A stretch of DNA of 64,000 nucleotides from Oceanihabitans sediminis (lineage in GTDB: Bacteria; Bacteroidota; Bacteroidia; Flavobacteriales; Flavobacteriaceae): the NCBI RefSeq assembly GCF_003337215.1, contig NZ_QPIG01000001.1:744001-808000 (forward strand), in the 5' to 3' direction. Of the stretch, positions 58,299 to 64,000 are shown piece by piece; the stretch's first letter is position 1; every line of letters begins with the position of its first letter. The position numbers were made by a program, and so were the translations under genes. The notes below the pieces were generated by a model, which saw only the letters and a program-made list of their open reading frames with translations, did no database searches and was not told where the DNA came from.

Positions 58299-61070
58299 TT
58301 ATTGATTAATTGTCCATGAAATAAAATACTGAGCACCTACAGCTCCAGAACCTGGCGCACTTACATAATCATGACCTAAAATATTTGATCCACCAACTTT
58401 GAAAGTTGATTTCCATTTTGGAATTGTATAGTTGATTTGCGCATCTATAAGGTTTCTAGCAGGAATATATCCGTTATGGAAAGTAGATTGCCATAAGTAC
58501 TTGTCATTCCATCTCCAGTTAACATTAAATCCGAAGTTTTGGAATAATTCCGTTTTACCAAAAGAAGCTTTAACTTTATGTTCTGGTGTATTGAAACCAG
58601 GCTCAAAATCTGGATCTGTAGCTTCGTCAAAATCAAACTGTGCATAGGTATAGTTTAGACCAAAATCAAAACCGTTAAGTACTTTTGTATCTACACCAAT
58701 GGAAGCACCGTAAGAGTTGATATCTGCTTTAGAGTTTGTGTATGTTTGGTAAGGTTGGAAATCTCCGTTTTGTAAAGCAAGTAGGGAGTAGGAGTTGTCT
58801 CCAACTTCTCCATATAGAGGCGTTAAAACAGTTCTTGTTGATATGAAATCTTTATATTTATTATAGTAAGCACTTAAGTCGATATTAAATTTACTCACTC
58901 TCCCACGGTAACCTAATTCAAAAGCACTTACATGCTCTGGTTTTACTAAGGCTACATTAGCAGCTACAGGCGCTCCGTTGTTTACCGAAGTTAAATCAAA
59001 AGCGTTGCTATACGCATCTCCACCATTTAATGGTACGGTTGCGCTACCCGTGATTGCTTGCCCAGTAGTACTAAGTTGTGAGCTTGTTCCTGTATAACGA
59101 TCTAAGTTTGCAGGAGCTGAACCAACTAAGATAGCACGTCCGGCTTGTAAACCAATAAATAAATCTTGCGTAGTTGGGTTTCTAAATCCAGATTGGAATG
59201 AACCACGTATGTTGTGATTTTTTAATTCATCTGCTGCATATACGAATGAAATTCTTGGTGATACGAAACCGTCAAAGAATTCTGATTTGTCATAACGTAA
59301 AGAACCTGTGAATTTTAATCTTTCTTCTAATAATTTTTTCTGAAGTTGTACATAGGCACCGTATTCATTGTAGTTAATAGGTCCGTCGTTATCTGTATAA
59401 ATTGTTCCAAATGAATTTAAAGAATATTGTCTAAAAGAACCACCCGCCATAATATCTACGAAATCTACTAGATGTGCGAAATTATAGTTAGCATCTGCAT
59501 GGTATATTTTAGAAGCATCTTGAAACTTTGCTCCTGTTGCTAAATCCGGATCAGCTGTTACGATATCAAAAGCTCTTTCGAATTGTGGTGTTCCAGGAAT
59601 AAGTCTACCAGAATCGGCATTAGCTCTAGCTGTTGCATGAGCTTGTGCTAATTGCGCTTCGTTAGGATCAAATATTCCTTGACCAGCAGTTGCACCTAGG
59701 AAACCTGCTGCATAATCTTCAAACCATTTTTGGTCTGGTTTCCAAAATCTATTAATGTTAATACCAGCAAATCTAGAATCGAAGGAGTTACCTGCTTTTT
59801 CTGCTGTAACATATCCTCTTACAAAGAAGTTGTCATTTCTAAGTTCTAGTTTGTGTTGTTGCATAAAGAAATCTTTAATGCTATATCTATTTGCTCCTTG
59901 GTAGATAGTGTTTCCGCGACCTACCTTAGAGTTTAATACGATTTCAAAATCATTTTTCCATGGCTTGAAGTGTAAAGCAAAATCTGCTTTTAAGCTTTCT
60001 GCTTCGTAATCTATTAAATCACTTTCGTTATAACCTGTTCTTGAGATATAGTGCTTACCATAGTTAGAGGCAAGTGGAATAGGAAATGCGTTTGTAGAAG
60101 CAATATTATCCATGTCTAAAGTTGTAGCTACCTCATCACCATATACATTTAAACCGTCGTAACCTGGGTTTTCACGAGTCCATCCTCTATTGTTATAATC
60201 TGTATAATCTGTAGCATACCACTCCGTACCTTTTAAGTAAGACACAGAAGCTTTTGCAGCAAAAGCATCACTAAATTTGTTAGCAACTCTCACACCGATA
60301 TCATAAAACTGATTATCTCCAGCGTTATCACTAGAAGTTAAACCTGTTTTTACATAAGTACTTACTCCTGTATGGTCGAAAGGGTTTTTACTTGTCATGA
60401 ACATGATACCGTTAAATGCGTTAGCACCATATAATGCAGAAGAAGCTCCTGGAAGCAGCTCAACCGTATTCACGTCTAATTCTGACATCCCTAATAAGTT
60501 TCCTAAAGCGAAGTTAAGTGCAGGAGAGGAGTTGTCCATTCCATCCACTAATTGCATAAATCTTGTGTTTGCAAAACCAGCAAAACCTCTGGTATTCACT
60601 GACTTAAAGGTTAAGCTGTTGGTATTCATATCTACACCTTTTAAGTTTTCTAGAGAATCAAAAAACGTAGCCGAGCTAGAAGTTTTAATACCCTTAGCAT
60701 CTAAACGCTCTACAGTTACAGGGGATTCTCTAATTCGTTCAGGCGTTCTAGAAGCCGAAACTACAACCTCGTCTAAAGCTGTTCCTTCATTTAAAACAAA
60801 GTTTATATTTTGGTTATTAGCGGTAACCTCTTGTGTTGTAGATTCAAAACCAATACTACTTGCTTGAATTGTAAAAGGTGGGTTTTGATTTACTGTTAAG
60901 TTGAAATTACCATCAAAATCTGTTACGGTACCAGATGATGTACCTATAACAATTACGTTTGCACTAGGAATAGGAATGTTGTTGTTATCCACTACTGTTC
61001 CTGTTATTGTTGTTTGTGCAAAAGTTATTCCGCAGCAAAACATCAATAAAATCGAAAGAATTGTTCTCAT
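58299..61070 (-). CDS. TonB-dependent receptor paired with an SGNH lipoprotein
   Basis: 923 residues. A signal peptide (to about T-F-A-Q, residue 19) is followed by a CarboxypepD_reg domain (about 20-105: G-T-V-V-D-N-N-N-I-P-I-P-S-A-N-V). The plug has L-D-E-V-V-V-S-A-S-R-T-P-E-R and the segment V-N-T-R-G-F-A-G-F-A. The barrel ends in a hydrophobic strand (Y-F-I-S-W-T-I-N-Q). Large receptors of this type normally pair with SusD lipoproteins; no SusD follows, but an SGNH lipoprotein does (12 bases away), suggesting an analogous capture-and-hydrolyse pair. Substrate unknown. A terminator for glmS lies upstream. Confidence 0.88.
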   Translation of the reverse strand: MRTILSILLMFCCGITFAQTTITGTVVDNNNIPIPSANVIVIGTSSGTVTDFDGNFNLTVNQNPPFTIQASSIGFESTTQEVTANNQNINFVLNEGTALDEVVVSASRTPERIRESPVTVERLDAKGIKTSSSATFFDSLENLKGVDMNTNSLTFKSVNTRGFAGFANTRFMQLVDGMDNSSPALNFALGNLLGMSELDVNTVELLPGASSALYGANAFNGIMFMTSKNPFDHTGVSTYVKTGLTSSDNAGDNQFYDIGVRVANKFSDAFAAKASVSYLKGTEWYATDYTDYNNRGWTRENPGYDGLNVYGDEVATTLDMDNIASTNAFPIPLASNYGKHYISRTGYNESDLIDYEAESLKADFALHFKPWKNDFEIVLNSKVGRGNTIYQGANRYSIKDFFMQQHKLELRNDNFFVRGYVTAEKAGNSFDSRFAGININRFWKPDQKWFEDYAAGFLGATAGQGIFDPNEAQLAQAHATARANADSGRLIPGTPQFERAFDIVTADPDLATGAKFQDASKIYHADANYNFAHLVDFVDIMAGGSFRQYSLNSFGTIYTDNDGPINYNEYGAYVQLQKKLLEERLKFTGSLRYDKSEFFDGFVSPRISFVYAADELKNHNIRGSFQSGFRNPTTQDLFIGLQAGRAILVGSAPANLDRYTGTSSQLSTTGQAITGSATVPLNGGDAYSNAFDLTSVNNGAPVAANVALVKPEHVSAFELGYRGRVSKFNIDLSAYYNKYKDFISTRTVLTPLYGEVGDNSYSLLALQNGDFQPYQTYTNSKADINSYGASIGVDTKVLNGFDFGLNYTYAQFDFDEATDPDFEPGFNTPEHKVKASFGKTELFQNFGFNVNWRWNDKYLWQSTFHNGYIPARNLIDAQINYTIPKWKSTFKVGGSNILGHDYVSAPGSGAVGAQYFISWTINQ

Positions 61071-61146
61071 TTTTTAGTTTTGGTTTAGTTATTTAAGCCA
61101 ATATAAATAAATTTATGAAAACTTTAAGAAAATTTGTGGTAAAAAT

Positions 61147-61200
61147 AAAACGCGCCTATTAAGTTTCATCATAAGATTTCACTAATATGCGCGTATTTTA
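61147..61200 (-). terminator. Probable glmS terminator
   Basis: ACGCGC/GCGCGT (61150-61155 with 61189-61194) extended by TATT/AATA and AGT/ACT, with a U-rich tail on the minus strand. The stem is imperfect but GC-rich for this genome. Confidence 0.55.
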
Positions 61201-61240
61201 TATTTGTTTACACTAAAAGTGTAAATCGTATTTTTATCTG

Positions 61241-63088
61241 TTACTCTACCGTTACAGATTTTGCCAAGTTTCTAGGTTGGTCTACGTTTCTATCTAGCAT
61301 TACTGCTATATGATAAGAAAGTAGTTGTAAAGGAATGGTAGTTAACAATGGTGTTAGAGATTCTAAAGTATTAGGAACTTCGATTACGTGATCTGCTAAT
61401 TCTTTTACTTCTTCATCTCCTTCTGTAACAATACCAATAATTTTTCCAGATCTAGATTTAATTTCTTCGATATTGCTTACCACTTTTCCGTAGTGCGGAT
61501 TATTTACAGCTATCACATAAACAGGCATTTGCTCATCAATTAAAGCAATTGGTCCGTGTTTCATTTCAGCAGCAGGATATCCTTCAGCGTGTATATAGGA
61601 AATTTCTTTTAATTTTAAAGCGCCTTCTAAAGCTACAGGGAAGTTATATCCTCTACCTAAATATAAAGAGTTTTTAGCATCTTTATATTGTTTGGCAACT
61701 ATTTGTATGTGTGCGTCAGCTTTTAATGCTTTTTCTATCTTTTCAGGGATTAATTCTAATTCTTGTAAGTGGTGGTGGAAATCGGAGTTAGACATATTTC
61801 CTTTCACTTTTGCCAATTTTAGCGCTATAAGCGTTAATACCGTAATCTGTGTAGTAAATGCTTTTGTGGAAGCAACACCAATTTCAGGTCCGGCATGTGT
61901 ATAAGCACCTGCATGTGTTTCTCTAGCAATAGAAGAACCTACTACGTTACAAACACCAAATACAAAGGCACCGTTTTGCTTAGCAAGTTTAATTGCAGCT
62001 AAAGTATCTGCTGTTTCTCCAGATTGTGAAATAGCAATTACAACATCTTTATTGGTGATAACAGGATTTCTGTATCTAAATTCTGAAGCATATTCTACTT
62101 CCACAGGAATTCGAGCTAAATCTTCAAATATATATTCCGCTACTAAACCAGCGTGCCATGAAGTACCACAGGCTACAATGGTAATTTTGTCTGCTTGGGT
62201 GAATTTTTCAATATTATCATCAATACCAGCCATTCTGATAATACCTTCGTTAGCTAAAAGTCTTCCTCTATAAGTGTCACGAATTGCTTCTGGTTGCTCA
62301 TGAATCTCCTTTAGCATAAAGTGTTCATAGCCTCCTTTTTCAATTTGCTCTAGACTTAATTGCAATTCTTGTACATATGGAGCCACTAAAGAGTCATCTT
62401 TAATTTTTCTTATTTTGATTCCTTTTTTGATTCGGATAACAGCCATCTCTTCATCTTCTAAATAGATAGCTTGTTTGGTATATTCAATAAAAGGTGATGC
62501 GTCACTGGCAATAAAATATTCATTTTCTCCAACACCAACTGCTAAAGGACTCCCTAAACGAGCAATTACGATCTCGTCTGGTTTGTTTTTGTCCATAACA
62601 GCTATTGCGTAAGCTCCTACGACTTGATTTAGAGCAATTTGTACTGCTTTGCCAAGTTTTACCTTTTCTTTAATTTTTATGTCTTCAATCAGGTTGATTA
62701 GAACTTCTGTATCTGTGTCTGATTTGAAAGTATAACCTCTATTGGTTAATTCTGTTTTGATAGAGGCATAGTTCTCTATAATTCCATTATGTATGATTAC
62801 TAGGTCTCCAGAATTAGAGTAATGTGGATGTGAGTTTACATCATTTGGTACACCATGAGTAGCCCAGCGTGTATGTCCGATACCCACATTACCAGCGGTA
62901 GACATTTCGCTTTCTAAACGTTTTTGTAAATCTGCAACCTTTCCTTTGGTTTTAGATACATTAATATTTTTACCGTCATATAGGGCTATTCCAGCACTAT
63001 CATAACCTCTGTATTCTAATCTTTTTAGACCCTCAAGAACAATTGGGTAGGCCTCTCTGTGACCTATGTAACCTACTATGCCGCACAT
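61241..63088 (-). CDS. glmS: Glutamine-fructose-6-phosphate aminotransferase
   Basis: 615 residues, full length. Catalytic Cys2 (M-C-G-I-V-G-Y-I-G) of the class II glutaminase, G-H-T-R-W-A-T-H-G (about 72-80), followed by two SIS domains (I-A-I-S-Q-S-G-E-T-A-D-T, about 352-363, and R-G-Y-N-F-P-V-A-L-E-G-A near 476-488) and the C-terminal P-R-N-L-A-K-S-V-T-V-E tail. It makes glucosamine-6-phosphate for cell wall and LPS. It starts 25 bases after the DUF4270 gene, the usual Flavobacteria order. The glmS ribozyme of Gram-positives is not seen in this gap. Confidence 0.97.
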   Translation of the reverse strand: MCGIVGYIGHREAYPIVLEGLKRLEYRGYDSAGIALYDGKNINVSKTKGKVADLQKRLESEMSTAGNVGIGHTRWATHGVPNDVNSHPHYSNSGDLVIIHNGIIENYASIKTELTNRGYTFKSDTDTEVLINLIEDIKIKEKVKLGKAVQIALNQVVGAYAIAVMDKNKPDEIVIARLGSPLAVGVGENEYFIASDASPFIEYTKQAIYLEDEEMAVIRIKKGIKIRKIKDDSLVAPYVQELQLSLEQIEKGGYEHFMLKEIHEQPEAIRDTYRGRLLANEGIIRMAGIDDNIEKFTQADKITIVACGTSWHAGLVAEYIFEDLARIPVEVEYASEFRYRNPVITNKDVVIAISQSGETADTLAAIKLAKQNGAFVFGVCNVVGSSIARETHAGAYTHAGPEIGVASTKAFTTQITVLTLIALKLAKVKGNMSNSDFHHHLQELELIPEKIEKALKADAHIQIVAKQYKDAKNSLYLGRGYNFPVALEGALKLKEISYIHAEGYPAAEMKHGPIALIDEQMPVYVIAVNNPHYGKVVSNIEEIKSRSGKIIGIVTEGDEEVKELADHVIEVPNTLESLTPLLTTIPLQLLSYHIAVMLDRNVDQPRNLAKSVTVE

Positions 63089-63113
63089 AATTTTATATTG
63101 TTTTTAATGTTTT

Positions 63114-64000
63114 TTATTCTGTACAATCTCCATCTTCTTTGATACAAGAATAAAAAACTTCTAATTGAATTCTTTTATTTTCAGCAACATTTATGTTTCC
63201 ACCGTGTAAAACCGTTCCTTTAGGAGACATTACGCTACCGGATGTTATTTTTTCTTCGCTATCTAAAATACTATAATTAAATAACTCATTAATATTGGTT
63301 GTTACCATAAGACCTAGTTTTAAGTTTGTAGAGTCTTTCAGTAAGATATTGTTTAAGTGTTCTGTCATTCTCACTTTGTATTTCACTCCATTACCATCAC
63401 TATCTCTTTCTAAAACGGTTGAGTGAAAACTTTTTGATGATCTTGGGTTATTTACATCTGCTACATCCATATAATAATCTACTAGCGCAGCATCGTTTTT
63501 CAGGTCGTAAAGAATTACTCTTTCTGGCTGAAAGTCTTTGTTTAAACCGGCAGTTTGATCTACATGAAAAACAATATTAGCTTCGTTGATTAGCCATTTG
63601 TCTTTTTTGCTTTTGAAGTATTCGTAAGCATCTTGTTCTACTCCGTTAACGGTAATATTTCCTTTGAATAAATCTATGATAGCCATAGATCCTTCGCCAC
63701 CTTTTAAATATAGTTTTTCATCTCCATCGGTAGTATTTGCGGAAGCATCTGCATCTGCAATAACTGTATTTGTTTGGTCGTTTTTAAAAATATTGAAACG
63801 GTTTCCGATGAAATTCAAGTTAAACACTTTAGGCACTCTTATAGGGTTTCCTTCGTCGTCTATTTCGGTACCGTCTGTAGTATATTTTACTTGAATTTTG
63901 GCTTTGCTAAAATCTAACAGTGTCATATTTCCAAAATCGGCTCCATCAATAAGGGAGGTTTTAAAGTACAGTCCTCTAAAATAATCTTTGAAGTTATTAG
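63114..64000 (-). CDS. DUF4270 lipoprotein (5' end beyond window)
   Basis: Open from the right edge to the stop at 63114, about 295 visible codons; an internal ATG at 63926 is not the start, because reading continues upstream in frame (F-K-D-Y-F-R-G-L-Y-F-K, a DUF4270 signature). Family members are about 500-570 residues, so the N-terminal half and signal peptide lie outside. The visible part is beta-rich (L-L-D-F-S-K-A-K-I-Q-V-K-Y; R-V-I-L-Y-D-L-K-N-D) and ends E-V-F-Y-S-C-I-K-E-D-G-D-C-T-E. DUF4270 is an outer-membrane-linked lipoprotein family of unknown function and is typically placed beside glmS in Flavobacteria. Confidence 0.85.
   Translation of the reverse strand, partial: NNFKDYFRGLYFKTSLIDGADFGNMTLLDFSKAKIQVKYTTDGTEIDDEGNPIRVPKVFNLNFIGNRFNIFKNDQTNTVIADADASANTTDGDEKLYLKGGEGSMAIIDLFKGNITVNGVEQDAYEYFKSKKDKWLINEANIVFHVDQTAGLNKDFQPERVILYDLKNDAALVDYYMDVADVNNPRSSKSFHSTVLERDSDGNGVKYKVRMTEHLNNILLKDSTNLKLGLMVTTNINELFNYSILDSEEKITSGSVMSPKGTVLHGGNINVAENKRIQLEVFYSCIKEDGDCTE

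Noticed and set aside
61089-61240. glmS-ribozyme-like structure near glmS
   Set aside because: It is downstream of the gene, not in the leader; the ribozyme is a Gram-positive leader element, and this hairpin fits a terminator.

Overview
The window is a contiguous chromosomal segment of a low-GC member of the Bacteroidota, almost certainly family Flavobacteriaceae. The evidence is the type IX secretion genes (porZ and a 1707-residue cargo protein with a C-terminal sorting domain), many TonB-dependent receptors, the complete bat aerotolerance cluster, a separate atpD-atpC pair, DUF4270 next to glmS, and promoters of the Bacteroidota form TTG-N17-23-TAnnTTTG. I see no rRNA, tRNA, CRISPR array, prophage or insertion sequence. 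A genus cannot be fixed from the sequence alone.

Layout. 1-4660: minus-strand alpha-2-macroglobulin lipoprotein, cut by the left edge. 4.9-9.8 kb: an ALDH7-type aldehyde dehydrogenase, an AlbA_2 domain protein, a short-chain dehydrogenase and a DUF4382 lipoprotein. 9.9-19.3 kb: the moxR-DUF58-batA-E operon. 19.4-23.7 kb: beta-carbonic anhydrase, cvpA, an unknown gene, pheS, a second unknown gene and gpsA. 24-30.9 kb: an orphan lipoprotein, kbp, nadD-gmk, yicC, a thioesterase, an EamA transporter with an ArsC-like protein, a DinB protein and a DUF3298 lipoprotein. 31-39 kb: a Cys/Met-metabolism PLP enzyme, an outer-membrane protein, then porZ-recO-TonB receptor. 39.3-44.4 kb: the giant secreted protein. 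44.5-51.1 kb: recX, a small beta-barrel, a JmjC/cupin protein, bioB, a TonB receptor and a divergent MocR-type regulator. 51.2-54.6 kb: an S33 hydrolase, a DUF2007 protein, umuC and umuD. 54.7-56.6 kb: atpC and atpD. 56.8-61.1 kb: an SGNH-hydrolase lipoprotein paired with a TonB receptor. 61.2-64 kb: glmS and a truncated DUF4270 lipoprotein.

Working together. The bat cluster is the clearest multi-gene machine: a MoxR ATPase, three VWA-type proteins, TPR proteins and BatD, presumably one envelope-associated complex. porZ serves type IX secretion, which exports the giant protein encoded convergently a few kb away. The TonB receptor-bioB pair faces a MocR-family regulator whose PLP-binding lysine is replaced by glutamine. 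The SGNH lipoprotein and its receptor look like an ester-scavenging pair built like SusD/SusC.

Most worth a second look: the MocR protein lacking its Schiff-base lysine, with repeats in the divergent promoter; an intergenic array of CTAT motifs with an 11-bp period at 39043-39145; two structured extragenic repeat elements (10934-11017 and 21072-21164); the SGNH/TonB pair; and very short leaders on umuC and recX. Several gene starts were moved from upstream TTG or GTG codons because those codons sit in or beside promoter motifs. All functional statements are from reading motifs; no database search was possible.
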